Shown in pieces: positions 7,641 through 16,144 of a stretch of DNA of 30,215 nt. The notes under the pieces were generated by a model, which made no database searches, was not told the DNA's origin, and saw nothing but the letters and a program-made list of their open reading frames with translations. The DNA lies in contig JAEWOG010000009.1 in NCBI GenBank assembly GCA_023460975.1, forward strand, positions 1 to 30,215, written 5' to 3'. The translations under genes and the position numbers were made by a program. The DNA is from Actinomycetes bacterium (GTDB lineage Bacteria > Actinomycetota > Actinomycetes > Propionibacteriales > Nocardioidaceae). Within the stretch, counting starts at the first letter, position 1. Every line of letters begins with the position of its first letter.

Positions 7641-8762
7641 ATGAACGAGTCCAGCACCCGCAAGCCCCGCGTCGCCGTTGTCTTCGGTGGCCGTTCCAGC
7701 GAGCACGGGATCTCGTGCGTGACCGCAGGCAGTGTCCTCGCCGCCATCGACCCCGACAAGTACGACGTGGTCCCCGTCGGGATCACCACCGACGGGCGCT
7801 GGGTGTTGCAGTCGGGCGACCGCGAGCGCCTCGCGATCCGCGGCAACGCACTGCCGAGCGTGGATGCCGACGCCCAGCAGGTGGCGCTCGTCGGGACGGG
7901 CGAGAGCCACGAACTCGTCTCGTCCTCACCCGCGGCGCCCCCGCAGGTGATCGGCGAGGTCGACGTGGTCTTTCCGTTGCTGCACGGTCCTTGGGGCGAG
8001 GACGGCACGATCCAGGGAATGCTGGATCTCGCTGGCGTGCGCTACGTCGGGTCGGGCGTGCTCGCCTCGGCGATGGGGATGGACAAGGTCTACATGAAGG
8101 TCGCCCTGGAGGCTGCCGGTCTGCCCGTCACCCGCGGCATCGTGGTGTCGCGTCGGGAGTGGGAGCGCGACCCCGCCGCCGCGACGGCCCGTATCGACGA
8201 ACTCGGCTACCCGTTGTTCACCAAGCCTCCGCGCAGCGGCTCGTCCATCGGCATCAGCCGGGTGACGCGTCGCGAGGAGATCGCGGCCGCGATGGACGAG
8301 GCCCTGAGGCACGACGCCAAGGTGCTCGTGGAGGTTGGCATGGTCGGGGCCCGCGAGGTCGAGTGCGGTGTGCTCGGCAGCGCGGAGGGGGACCCGCGCG
8401 CCAGTTGCGTGGGTGAGGTGCGCACCGGCGGCGAGCACACGTTCTACGACTTCGAGGCCAAGTACCTCGCCGACCAGCACACGGTCATCGACATCCCGGC
8501 GGACCTGCCCGCAGACGTCTCCGAGCGCATCCGGGACCTGTCCGTACGCGCCTTCGAGGCGCTCTCGTGCGAGGGCCTGGCGCGCGTCGACTTCTTCCTG
8601 ATGCCCGACGGCGGCATCGTGATCAATGAGCTCAACACCATGCCCGGGTTCACGCCCACCTCGATGTACCCGCAGATGTGGGCCGCGGCGGGGCTGGACT
8701 ACCCCTCGCTCATCGACGAACTGCTCACCCTCGCGCTGGAGCGGACGACGGGGCTGCGCTGA
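7641..8762 (+). CDS. ddl: D-alanine--D-alanine ligase
   Basis: Ddl joins two D-alanines with ATP for peptidoglycan precursors. The 373-residue product has an N-terminal VAVVFGGRSSEHGISCVTAGS motif, MGMDKVYMK, the ATP-grasp loop TKPPRSGSSIGISRV, and the C-terminal RVDFFLM and NELNTMPGFTPTSMYP metal and substrate site. The ATG at 7641 gives the expected N-terminus; the frame is open far upstream but that part is antisense to the PLP enzyme gene. No Shine-Dalgarno is visible, and a -10 box 8 nt upstream suggests leaderless translation. In M. tuberculosis ddlA also follows gpsA. Confidence 0.97.
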   Translation: MNESSTRKPRVAVVFGGRSSEHGISCVTAGSVLAAIDPDKYDVVPVGITTDGRWVLQSGDRERLAIRGNALPSVDADAQQVALVGTGESHELVSSSPAAPPQVIGEVDVVFPLLHGPWGEDGTIQGMLDLAGVRYVGSGVLASAMGMDKVYMKVALEAAGLPVTRGIVVSRREWERDPAAATARIDELGYPLFTKPPRSGSSIGISRVTRREEIAAAMDEALRHDAKVLVEVGMVGAREVECGVLGSAEGDPRASCVGEVRTGGEHTFYDFEAKYLADQHTVIDIPADLPADVSERIRDLSVRAFEALSCEGLARVDFFLMPDGGIVINELNTMPGFTPTSMYPQMWAAAGLDYPSLIDELLTLALERTTGLR

Positions 8763-8776
8763 GGCCCGACGGGCCA

Positions 8777-8802
8777 GGCGTCACAGGCAGGCGTCACAGG
8801 CA
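8777..8802. repeat. 13-bp tandem duplication at the ddl/DUF3515 convergence
   Basis: GGCGTCACAGGCA is repeated twice head to tail. The second copy contains the DUF3515 stop codon (TCA at 8794-8796 on the plus strand) and the first copy supplies an identical downstream triplet. It looks like a small slippage event with no effect on the protein end. Confidence 0.8.
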
Positions 8803-9264
8803 GGGGAGTCCCTCGGCGAGGTGGCTGCTCAGCGGGGCGGCCAACTCGGCCAAGGACGTGTCGGTGGACTCCAAGCGGTCCTCGGCGGGCACGTCGATGC
8901 GTACGACGGGGGTCCGACTGAGGGCGTAGGCCACGAGGTCCTCGTCCCCGTCCGAGAGGATCGCGGGCGGAACGAACCAGCCCACGCCCTCGACCTCGCT
9001 GCACTCCGACGTTTCTTCGTAGTCGTCGGGGCGGGCGACTCCGCACGTCACGGTGACGTCGCCGTACGACGCCACCCGGCCGTCGACGGCCGACTGCTCG
9101 GAGCCGAACAGGGACTCAGGCAGATCGCCCATGAGTGCGCTGCACGCCGCCGCGTCCTCGTCGGAGAGGGCGGGCAGTTCGTCGCCCGAACAGGCTGACA
9201 GAGCGAGGGCGGCCGCCAGGCACACGCCAGCGACCGCCCCACGCGGGCGTACGGGAGTCGGCAT
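8794..9264 (-). CDS. DUF3515 lipoprotein
   Basis: This is a predicted exported lipoprotein of 156 residues and unknown function. The N-terminus has a basic start (PTPVRPRG), a hydrophobic core, and the lipobox LSAC at about residues 22-25, so Cys25 would be lipidated. The rest is acidic and has four more cysteines spread over the domain. DUF3515 genes lie next to ddl and thiL in many Actinobacteria (Rv2980 in M. tuberculosis), which hints at a cell envelope role. It starts 2 nt after the stop of the upstream Lrp-like gene on the same strand and is probably cotranscribed with it. Confidence 0.88.
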   Translation of the reverse strand: MPTPVRPRGAVAGVCLAAALALSACSGDELPALSDEDAAACSALMGDLPESLFGSEQSAVDGRVASYGDVTVTCGVARPDDYEETSECSEVEGVGWFVPPAILSDGDEDLVAYALSRTPVVRIDVPAEDRLESTDTSLAELAAPLSSHLAEGLPCL

Positions 9265-9266
9265 CC

Positions 9267-9503
9267 TCAGATGTGCACGACCGGGCAGGTCAGGGTGCGG
9301 GTGATGCCCGTGAGGTTCTGGATGCGGGACACGACCAGCTTGCCGAGCTCGTCGACGTTGCGGGCCTCCGCGCGCACGATGACGTCGTACGGTCCGGTCA
9401 CGTCCTCGGCGGTGGTCACGCCCTCGATGCCCGCGATCTCCTTGGCCACGTCCGCGGCCTTGCCGACGTCGGTCTGGATCAGGATGTAGGCCTGCACGCT
9501 CAT
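9267..9503 (-). CDS. Stand-alone Lrp/AsnC ligand-binding (RAM) domain protein
   Basis: This 78-residue protein consists only of the C-terminal effector domain of Lrp/AsnC regulators (VQAYILIQTDVGKAADVAKE, GPYDVIVRAEARNVDELGKL, RTLTCPVV). It has no DNA-binding helix-turn-helix. Such proteins (SraA-like) bind amino acids and form ring-shaped oligomers; their targets are mostly unknown. The ATG at 9501-9503 has AGGAG 5 nt upstream. Being cotranscribed with the DUF3515 lipoprotein gene is a conserved actinobacterial pairing, but the meaning is not known. Confidence 0.9.
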   Translation of the reverse strand: MSVQAYILIQTDVGKAADVAKEIAGIEGVTTAEDVTGPYDVIVRAEARNVDELGKLVVSRIQNLTGITRTLTCPVVHI

Positions 9504-9611
9504 GGTCGCTCCTGGGGCTCGCACTTCGTTGTCGCCCATCAACCTACCCCGGCCCACGGCGCGCCGACAGGTGGTGCCGGATCGCTGGGGGACATCTGGT
9601 GGGATGGACAC

Positions 9612-10562
9612 ATGACGTTGCCCCACGACGCCACGCTGGCTGACGCCGGCGAGTTCGGCCTCATCTCGGAACTGACGGCACTCTTCCCCACCTCGGAGGA
9701 GGTGCTGGTCGGACCCGGCGACGATGCCGCGGTGATGAGGATCCGCAAGGGCCACGTCGTCGTCTCCACCGACCTGCTCGTGGAGGGGCAGCACTTTCGC
9801 CGGGACTGGGTCGAGGCGCTCGACGTGGGCCGTCGCGCCGCAGCGCAGAACCTGTCCGACATCAACGCGATGGGTGGTCGGGCCACATACCTCACGGTCG
9901 GGCTGGCCGCGCCCCCCGATCTGCCGGCGAAGTGGGCGTTGGACATGGCCCGCGGCATCGCGGAGGAAGCGCAGGGCGTCGGAGCAGTCGTCGTCGGCGG
10001 GGACCTGACGCGGGCTGACGAGATCGTCATCTCGATCACGGTCCTGGGGACGTGCACGGTCAGTCCCGTGCTGCGCTCGGGTGCGCGAGCCGGCGACGTC
10101 CTCGCGCTCGTCGGGCGCCAGGGATGGGCCGCCGGAGGTCTGGCGGTCCTGGGGCGAGGTTTCCGTTCCCCGCGCGTTCTCGTGGAGGCGTACCGGCGCC
10201 CGGAACCGCCGTACGGAGCCGGGCTGGTGGCGGCCGAGGCCGGCGCGACCTCGATGATCGACATCTCGGACGGACTTCTCTCCGACGCGGGCCATATCGC
10301 AGCGGCCAGCGGGGTGGCGATCGACGTTCACGCAGGCTCGTTCGAGATCCCCGAGCCGTTGCACGCGGTGGGATCGGCGCTGGGGGCCGACCCGATGCGG
10401 TTCATCCTCACCGGCGGGGAGGACCATCCGTTGCTGGCGACGTTCCCGAGTGCCAGCGCGGTCCCGAGTGGCTGGCAGGTCATCGGCTCCGTCGGCGAGG
10501 GGTCGGGTGTCACCGTCGACGGGGAGGCGTACGAGGGACCGCAGGGGTGGTCACACTTCTGA
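9612..10562 (+). CDS. thiL: Thiamine-monophosphate kinase
   Basis: ThiL phosphorylates thiamine monophosphate to the active cofactor thiamine diphosphate. The 316-residue product has the family motifs VGPGDDAAVM (near residue 35), STDLLVEGQHFRRDW, NLSDINAMGG, ISDGLLSDAGH and GGEDHPLLATFP, where most relatives have GGEDYELL. The ATG at 9612 fits this N-terminus; the ribosome site is weak (GGGATGG). It diverges from the Lrp-like gene with about 108 bp between the starts. Confidence 0.95.
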   Translation: MTLPHDATLADAGEFGLISELTALFPTSEEVLVGPGDDAAVMRIRKGHVVVSTDLLVEGQHFRRDWVEALDVGRRAAAQNLSDINAMGGRATYLTVGLAAPPDLPAKWALDMARGIAEEAQGVGAVVVGGDLTRADEIVISITVLGTCTVSPVLRSGARAGDVLALVGRQGWAAGGLAVLGRGFRSPRVLVEAYRRPEPPYGAGLVAAEAGATSMIDISDGLLSDAGHIAAASGVAIDVHAGSFEIPEPLHAVGSALGADPMRFILTGGEDHPLLATFPSASAVPSGWQVIGSVGEGSGVTVDGEAYEGPQGWSHF

Positions 10563-10576
10563 GCTGCGGGCTGGGG

Positions 10577-10642
10577 GGTTTCGAGACGCTCGTTCCTCGC
10601 TCCTCAACCAGCGGGGGCGCTCGTTCCTCGCTCCTCACCAGC
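10577..10642. repeat. Two imperfect copies of a dispersed intergenic repeat
   Basis: After thiL the segment CGCTCGTTCCTCGCTCCTCA occurs twice (near 10587 and 10618), each followed by a CCAGC element. The first is preceded by GGTTTCGAGA. This is another short intergenic repeat typical of Nocardioides-like chromosomes. It shares the TTTCGA start and AACCAGC end with the repeat at 6487-6508 read on the other strand. Confidence 0.6.
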
Positions 10643-10654
10643 CGAAATGACGAA

Positions 10655-10678
10655 AACCCCGCTGCAAGCAGCGGGGTT
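10655..10678 (-). terminator. rpmB terminator, usable in both directions
   Basis: An 11-bp perfect stem, AACCCCGCTGC (10655-10665) and GCAGCGGGGTT (10668-10678), is followed by a run of T on the minus strand. That makes it a standard intrinsic terminator for rpmB. Read on the plus strand it can also stop thiL transcripts. Confidence 0.85.
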
Positions 10679-10697
10679 GTACGTCGTACGCGTCAGG

Positions 10698-10883
10698 TCA
10701 GCGCGAGACCTTGCCGGCCTTGAGGCAGCCGGTGCAGACGTTGAGACGCTTCGGCGTTCCGTTGACCGTGGCCCGGACGCGCTGGATGTTGGGGTTGAAG
10801 CGACGCTTCGTGATCTTGCGCGACCAAGGACGGTTGTTGCCGAAGCCCGGCTTCTTGGCGCAGATGTCGCAGACGGCAGCCAC
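10698..10883 (-). CDS. rpmB: 50S ribosomal protein L28, zinc-binding form
   Basis: This is the large-subunit ribosomal protein bL28. The 61-residue product (AAVCDICAKKPGFGNN, RRFNPNIQRVR, LNVCTGCLKAGKV) has two CxxC pairs, CDIC and CTGC, so it is the zinc-ribbon (C+) form. The GTG at 10881-10883 has GGAG 6 nt upstream. Many Actinobacteria also keep a zinc-independent paralogue for low-zinc conditions; none is in this window. Confidence 0.96.
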   Translation of the reverse strand: MAAVCDICAKKPGFGNNRPWSRKITKRRFNPNIQRVRATVNGTPKRLNVCTGCLKAGKVSR

Positions 10884-11026
10884 CGTGCACTCCGATCCGT
10901 TCGAATGATTAGGTAGTGAGCCTCCTGCGAACCATCGACGCACGCCGAAGTCCGCAACAGGCAACCGCCACAGCGTATCCGACGCACGACGGCCGGAGAA
11001 ATCGAGGGTGCGACCGCGCGGGCGAC

Positions 11027-11032
11027 TACCCT
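11027..11032 (+). promoter_or_regulatory. Candidate -10 box for the DAK2-recG-rsmD operon
   Basis: TACCCT fits TANNNT and would start transcription about 30 nt before the GTG at 11070. No clear -35 box is visible. Confidence 0.4.
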
Positions 11033-11069
11033 GTGCCTCTCGACACACCGCGTGACGTGAGAGGAGTGG

Positions 11070-12719
11070 GTGCGGACGATGGAGACCGTGGTTCAGGGCA
11101 TCACCGTTGAGGTGCTCGGACGATTCGTCGACGTCGCCACCGACGCTCTGGCCCAGGCGCGCGAGGAGATCGACGCCCTCAACGTCTACCCGATCCCGGA
11201 CGGCGACACCGGCACCAACATGTTCCTCACGGTCTCCGCCGCGCGCGATGCGCTGCGGGAGGCGCGAGCCGACGGCGAGCTCTCCCTCGAGGACGCGATG
11301 GTCCTCATGAGCCGGGCTGCGCTCATGGGCGCCCGGGGCAACTCGGGGGTGATTCTCAGTCAGATGCTGCGGGGGTTCGCGCAGCGCATGGTCCGCGCGG
11401 AGGCCGGCGAGACCCGTGCCCAGGTGTGGGCGAGAGCGATGGAGGAAGCCACCGACGCCAGTTACGCCGCAGTCGGAGTGCCCGTCGAGGGCACGATCCT
11501 CACGGTGGCGCGCGCCGCGGCCGACGCCTCCTTGGCGATCGTGGCGTCCGAGCCGGGCATCTCCTCGCGCAAGGTCGTGGTCGCTGCGGCTCAGGCAGCG
11601 CGCGAGGCGCTGGCCCGTACCCCCGAACAGTTGCCGGTCCTGGCCGCCGCAGGGGTGGTCGACGCCGGCGGGCGCGGTCTGTGCGTGGTGCTGGACGCCG
11701 TCGAGACCATCTCCACTGGGCGACGACCGATGCACCACAGCGGCGGCTTCACCGGCGGCATCATTCCCGTCCCCCAGGTCCCCTCGGACGATCTCACCGA
11801 AGGGGGCCCCGCGTACGAGGTGATGTACCTCCTCGACGCCGACGACGATGCGGTGGCCGCCCTCCGTACGACTCTCGCCGGCCTGGGGGACTCCCTGGTC
11901 GTGGTGGGCGGCGACGGGCTGTGGAACGTCCACGTCCACGTCGACGACGTGGGCGCCGCGATCGAGGCGGGCATCACTGCGGGACGCCCGCACCGGGTCA
12001 AGGTCACCCACTTCGCCGAGCAGGTCGATGCGGCACGCGCCAAGAACACCGCTCGTACGGGCCGCAAGGTCGTGGCTGTGGCGGCGGGCCCCGGCCTGCG
12101 GGACCTGTACGAGGCGGCCGGCGCCCTGGTGGTCGAGGGCGGCCCCGGGCTGCGCCCCTCGACCGGGCAACTGCTCGAGGCCATCTTGGCGACGGGGGCG
12201 TGCGAGGTCGTCCTGCTGCCCAACGACGGCGAGTCCGTACGGGCGGCCGAGATCGCGGCCCACACCGCACAGGCCGAGAACGGCGTGAGCGTCGAGGTCA
12301 TCGCCACCAGTGCCCAGGTGCAGGGGCTCGCGGCGCTCGCGGTCCACGAGCCCGGCCGGTCCTTCGACGCCGACGTGCGCGAGATGACCGCCACGGCTCG
12401 CCACGTCCGACACGGCGCGGTGACCGTGGCCGCCAAGCAGGCGATCACCATGGCCGGCCCGTGCGAACCGGGCGACGTGCTCGGCGTGGTGGCAGGCGAC
12501 TTCGCGGTGGTTGGCAAGGATCTGGCCACCGTTGCCCTGGACATCGTCGAGCGGTTGCTCGCCGGAGGTGGCGAACTGGTCACGTTGGTGGCGGGGGAGG
12601 GTGGCGCCGAGGTCGCGAGTGCCACCGCCCAGGCCGTCGAAGCGGGCCACCCTGCGGTCGATGTGCTCGTGTACGAGGGGGGCCAGGACCGATACCCCCT
12701 GCTCATGAGCGTCGAGTGA
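11070..12719 (+). CDS. DAK2 domain protein, fatty acid kinase FakA-like
   Basis: The 549-residue protein has an N-terminal DAK2 (Dhal) ATP-binding domain with NVYPIPDGDTGTNMF near residues 34-48 and GARGNSGVILSQMLRG near 89-104. A middle and C-terminal FakA/DegV-related region follows (EVVLLPNDGESV). Staphylococcal FakA phosphorylates fatty acids held by a FakB protein; whether the actinobacterial form does this is inference. The GTG at 11070 lies close behind GAGGAG (11061-11066), and the ATG at 11079 is an alternative. The stop overlaps the recG start by one base (TGATG). The same pairing with recG occurs in mycobacteria and in Firmicutes. Confidence 0.88.
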   Translation: MRTMETVVQGITVEVLGRFVDVATDALAQAREEIDALNVYPIPDGDTGTNMFLTVSAARDALREARADGELSLEDAMVLMSRAALMGARGNSGVILSQMLRGFAQRMVRAEAGETRAQVWARAMEEATDASYAAVGVPVEGTILTVARAAADASLAIVASEPGISSRKVVVAAAQAAREALARTPEQLPVLAAAGVVDAGGRGLCVVLDAVETISTGRRPMHHSGGFTGGIIPVPQVPSDDLTEGGPAYEVMYLLDADDDAVAALRTTLAGLGDSLVVVGGDGLWNVHVHVDDVGAAIEAGITAGRPHRVKVTHFAEQVDAARAKNTARTGRKVVAVAAGPGLRDLYEAAGALVVEGGPGLRPSTGQLLEAILATGACEVVLLPNDGESVRAAEIAAHTAQAENGVSVEVIATSAQVQGLAALAVHEPGRSFDADVREMTATARHVRHGAVTVAAKQAITMAGPCEPGDVLGVVAGDFAVVGKDLATVALDIVERLLAGGGELVTLVAGEGGAEVASATAQAVEAGHPAVDVLVYEGGQDRYPLLMSVE

Positions 12720-14926
12720 TGGCATCCATCACGCCGCAGAGTCCGGTCGCGTCCGTGTTCGGGCGCTCGGTCAACAAGCGGCGCTGCGTGGAGGAGGGCC
12801 TCGGCATCTCGACGGTGGGCGAACTCCTGCACCACTTCCCGCGGCGCTACGTGCAGACCGAGGAGATCTCCACGGTCACGGACCTGGTGCCGGGAACGCA
12901 CCTGACGATCGTGGGCGACGTGGTGGCCTCGAAGGTGGCCAGCTTCATGGCCGGGAAGCGCCGTTCCTACCGTGCCGAGATCAGGGTCCGCACCGAGGGG
13001 GCGGAGTTCACGCTGTCCTTCTTCCTCCCGCACGCGTCGATGGCCGAGTCCAAGAGCAAGGAGTTCGCGCCCGGGACGCGGGGAGTGTTCACGGGCGTGG
13101 TGAAGCAGTTCGCCGGACGCTGGCAGCTGGACAAGCCGTACGGGCAGCGCGTCGACACCGAGCACGGCGCCCTGATGAGCAAGTTGATGCCGGTCTACCC
13201 CCTCACGGGTGGGCTCTATTCGTTCGACCTGCAGAAGGTCATCGGCACGGCGCTCGACCTGGTCACCGAGGTGCCTGACGTGTTCGACGCGGACCTGCGT
13301 GAGCGCTACGAGCTCCTCGACGTGATGCAGGCGCTGCGCTGGATGCACGGTCCGGACGAGTGGGGCCAGGTCGGGGCGGCGCAGAAGCGGTTCCGGTTCG
13401 CCGAGGCGCTGGTGCTCCAGCTCGTCCTGGCCCGGCGCCGCGCGGCGCTGCGGGCGCTCGGCGGGCAGGCGCGCGCGGGTCGTACGGACGGGGTGCTGGC
13501 CGCCTTCGACGAACGGTTGCCGTTCACCCTCACCGACGGCCAGCGCCGCGTGGGGGAGACCATCGCGGCCGACATGGCCCAGCCGCACCCGATGAACCGT
13601 CTGTTGCAGGGCGAGGTCGGCTCCGGCAAGACGCTGGTGGCGCTGAGGGCGATGCTGCTGGCGGTCGACTCGGGTGGCCAGGCCGTGCTGCTGGCGCCGA
13701 CCGAGGTGCTCGCCCAGCAGCACCACCGCTCGATCACCGCGATGCTGGGCGATCTGGCCGAGGGCGGGATGCTCGGCGGCTCACTCGACGGCACCCGCGT
13801 CGCTCTGCTGACTGGCTCGACACCCAAGTCCGTACGGGACACGGTGCTCGCCGACATCGCGTCGGGGGAGGCTGGCATCGTGATCGGCACGCATGCCCTG
13901 CTGGAGGATGCGGTCGCCTTCGCCGACCTCGCCCTGGTCGTCGTCGACGAGCAGCATCGGTTCGGCGTGGAGCAGCGTTCGGCGCTGACGGCCAAGGCGG
14001 CGTTCCCGCCGCACGTGCTGGTGATGACGGCGACCCCGATCCCGCGCACGGTCGCGATGACGGTCTTCGGCGACCTCGAGACGTCAGTACTCGACGAGCT
14101 GCCCGCCGGTCGCGCCCCCATCCAGACGAGCGTCGTGCCGCTCGCCGACCACCCCGCCTGGTTCGACCGGGTGTGGGAGCGCGTGCGGGAGGAGGTCGCG
14201 AAGGGGCATCAGGTGTACGTGGTGTGTCCGCGGATCTCGGGGCAGACCCAGGAGGAGGGCGAGAGCGACCAGGTCGACGTCGACGAGGACGGGCAGGAGA
14301 TCGCCCCGACTCGTACGCTCGCGGCGGTCGAGGAGGTCGTCGCGCTGCTGTCCGAGGGGCCGCTCGCCGGGTTGCGGCTCGCCGGGCTGCACGGCCGCCT
14401 GGCGCCCGACGTGAAGGACCGCACGATGACGTCGTTCGCCGCGGGCGAGCTCGACGTGCTCGTGTCGACGACCGTCATCGAGGTCGGCGTCGACGTGCAC
14501 AACGCCACGGCGATCGTGCTGCTCGATGCGGACCGGTTCGGCGTCTCCCAGCTGCACCAGCTGCGGGGCCGGGTCGGCCGTGGCGGCCTGCCCGGGCTCT
14601 GCCTACTCGTGAGCGGGGCCGAGGCCGGTACGCCTGCCCGGGAGCGCCTCGACGCGGTGGCCGCGACGACGGACGGCTTCGAGTTGAGCCAGGTCGACCT
14701 CGAGCAGCGCCGCGAGGGCGACGTTCTGGGGGCCAACCAGTCGGGCGGGCGGTCGAGCCTGGTGACGCTGCGGGTGCTGCGCGACGAGAAGACCATCGTG
14801 CGGGCACGCGAGGCGGCTGAGGAGCTGCTCGCCGAGGACGCCGACCTCGGCAGTCACCCCCTGCTGGCCCAGGCCGTACGCGAGGTCGAGGACTCGACGG
14901 CGTCGGCCTTCATGGAGAAGGGATGA
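12719..14926 (+). CDS. recG: ATP-dependent DNA helicase RecG
   Basis: RecG is a fork-reversal and Holliday-junction translocase in replication restart and repair. The 735-residue product has the N-terminal wedge/OB region (residues about 1-230, LTIVGDVVASKV), then helicase motifs QGEVGSGKTLVA (Walker A), LLAPTEVLAQQHH, VVVDEQHRFGVEQR (DEQH box), VMTATPIPRT, and the C-terminal TTVIEVGVDVHNAT and QLHQLRGRVGRG. A short acidic insert near residues 515-530 (EEGESDQVDVDEDGQE) is a variable loop. The ATG at 12719 overlaps the DAK2 stop codon. Confidence 0.97.
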   Translation: MASITPQSPVASVFGRSVNKRRCVEEGLGISTVGELLHHFPRRYVQTEEISTVTDLVPGTHLTIVGDVVASKVASFMAGKRRSYRAEIRVRTEGAEFTLSFFLPHASMAESKSKEFAPGTRGVFTGVVKQFAGRWQLDKPYGQRVDTEHGALMSKLMPVYPLTGGLYSFDLQKVIGTALDLVTEVPDVFDADLRERYELLDVMQALRWMHGPDEWGQVGAAQKRFRFAEALVLQLVLARRRAALRALGGQARAGRTDGVLAAFDERLPFTLTDGQRRVGETIAADMAQPHPMNRLLQGEVGSGKTLVALRAMLLAVDSGGQAVLLAPTEVLAQQHHRSITAMLGDLAEGGMLGGSLDGTRVALLTGSTPKSVRDTVLADIASGEAGIVIGTHALLEDAVAFADLALVVVDEQHRFGVEQRSALTAKAAFPPHVLVMTATPIPRTVAMTVFGDLETSVLDELPAGRAPIQTSVVPLADHPAWFDRVWERVREEVAKGHQVYVVCPRISGQTQEEGESDQVDVDEDGQEIAPTRTLAAVEEVVALLSEGPLAGLRLAGLHGRLAPDVKDRTMTSFAAGELDVLVSTTVIEVGVDVHNATAIVLLDADRFGVSQLHQLRGRVGRGGLPGLCLLVSGAEAGTPARERLDAVAATTDGFELSQVDLEQRREGDVLGANQSGGRSSLVTLRVLRDEKTIVRAREAAEELLAEDADLGSHPLLAQAVREVEDSTASAFMEKG

Positions 14927-14933
14927 TGGTGGG

Positions 14934-15500
14934 GTGACTCGCATCATCGCCGGGAGCGCCGGGGGCCGACGACTGCAGACTCCTCGGGGGCAGGCGACCC
15001 GCCCCACCTCCGACCGCGTCAGGGAAGCGCTCTTCTCGGCGATCGAGGCGTGGGCTGGCTCCCTGTCGGGGCTGCGTGTCCTCGACCTGTACGCCGGAAC
15101 GGGCGCCGTGGGGCTGGAGGCCCTCTCGCGCGGCGCCGCGGCGGCCACGCTGGTGGAGCACGATCGCTCGACGGCCGCCCTCATCGCCCGCAACGCCCGC
15201 GACCTGGCCTTCGACCATGCCCGGGTGGTGACCGGTGCGGTGGGGACGTTCCTGGCCGGCGTGGGGGAGCCGTACGACCTGGTGTTCATGGACCCTCCGT
15301 ACCCGCTGGCCGATGAGGTCGTCGATGGCGATCTTGCAGCGCTTGTCAGCGGTGGCTGGCTGGCGCTCGATGCTCTCGTGGTGGTGGAGCGTCCCGGCAA
15401 GCGCAGCCGCGTCACCTGGCCCGAGGGCCTGGGGGAGTGGCGTACGAAGAAGTACGGCGAGAGCGCCCTTTGGTACGGTCGCGCCACCGGCGACGAGTGA
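14934..15500 (+). CDS. rsmD: 16S rRNA (guanine(966)-N(2))-methyltransferase
   Basis: RsmD methylates G966 of 16S rRNA during 30S maturation. The 188-residue product begins TRIIAGSAGGRRL and has RPTSDRVREALFSAI, the SAM-binding motif VLDLYAGTGAVGLEALSRG near residues 46-64, and the catalytic motif IV as MDPPYPL near 122. The GTG at 14934 lies 7 nt after the recG stop, with AAGGG-type bases inside the recG end. rsmD followed by coaD is a widely conserved pair. Confidence 0.96.
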   Translation: MTRIIAGSAGGRRLQTPRGQATRPTSDRVREALFSAIEAWAGSLSGLRVLDLYAGTGAVGLEALSRGAAAATLVEHDRSTAALIARNARDLAFDHARVVTGAVGTFLAGVGEPYDLVFMDPPYPLADEVVDGDLAALVSGGWLALDALVVVERPGKRSRVTWPEGLGEWRTKKYGESALWYGRATGDE

Positions 15501-15533
15501 GCTTCGCCGCCGCTTTGCAGAGGAGGTAGGCCC

Positions 15534-16019
15534 GTGCGCCGAGCCGTCTGTCCGGGCTCGTTCGACCCGGTCACCCACGGACACGTCGACATCGTGCGGC
15601 GCGCCGCGCGGCTGTTCGACGAGGTCGTCGTCGCCGTCGGCGTCAACTCCGCGAAGGGCGGACTGTTCTCGCTCGAGGAGCGTCTCGACATGCTGCGCGA
15701 GGTCTTCGCCGACGACGCCGCCGTGCGCGTCGACAGCTTCGACGGCCTCATCGTCGACTACTGCACCGAGCAGGGGATCGTCGCGATCGTGAAGGGCCTG
15801 CGCGGGCCGGCGGACTTCGAGTACGAGCTCCCCATGGCCCACATGAACGCGCGGATGGCGCCGGTCGAGACCGTCTTCCTTGCCACCGACCCGCGATACG
15901 GCTACGTGTCGTCGTCGCTCATGAAGGTCGTGCTCGCCAACGGCGGCGATGTGGACGGCCTGTTGCCCGGATCGGTCGTGGAGCGGGCAGTGGCCCACTA
16001 CGCGGCGAAGCGGGACTGA
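15534..16019 (+). CDS. coaD: Phosphopantetheine adenylyltransferase
   Basis: CoaD makes dephospho-CoA from 4'-phosphopantetheine and ATP, the fourth step of CoA synthesis. The 161-residue product has the nucleotidyltransferase start CPGSFDPVTHGHVDIV (HxGH as HGH), the substrate region VKGLRGPADFEYE, and the C-terminal YGYVSSSLMK motif (the ISSTxVK element). The GTG at 15534 is preceded by a perfect AGGAGG (15521-15526). It is the last core gene before the mobile region. Confidence 0.97.
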   Translation: MRRAVCPGSFDPVTHGHVDIVRRAARLFDEVVVAVGVNSAKGGLFSLEERLDMLREVFADDAAVRVDSFDGLIVDYCTEQGIVAIVKGLRGPADFEYELPMAHMNARMAPVETVFLATDPRYGYVSSSLMKVVLANGGDVDGLLPGSVVERAVAHYAAKRD

Positions 16020-16124
16020 CACACAGTCTTCACCGATCTGCGCAGGACCTATTGCGGGATTGTGTGTACGGATGCGGCGAGAGTCGTTCACGATGACCCA
16101 CACGGCGTTCTGAAGTTCAGTGAC

Positions 16125-16130
16125 TAAGTT
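16125..16130 (+). promoter_or_regulatory. Candidate -10 box for the truncated secreted gene
   Basis: TAAGTT fits TANNNT and lies 14 nt before the ATG at 16145, with GGAG between them. The rest of 16020-16144 holds no gene that I can see. Confidence 0.3.
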
Positions 16131-16144
16131 CTCGTGGAGTGGCT

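Noticed and set aside
11591..13726. 711-codon open frame on the minus strand across the DAK2 gene and recG
   Set aside because: Low-complexity His/Arg/Gly-rich product lying antisense to two well-supported genes.
16020..16144. Attachment site or tRNA remnant behind coaD as an island entry point
   Set aside because: No tRNA-like fold and no direct repeat shared with the far end of the island was seen; the island looks assembled by insertion sequences.
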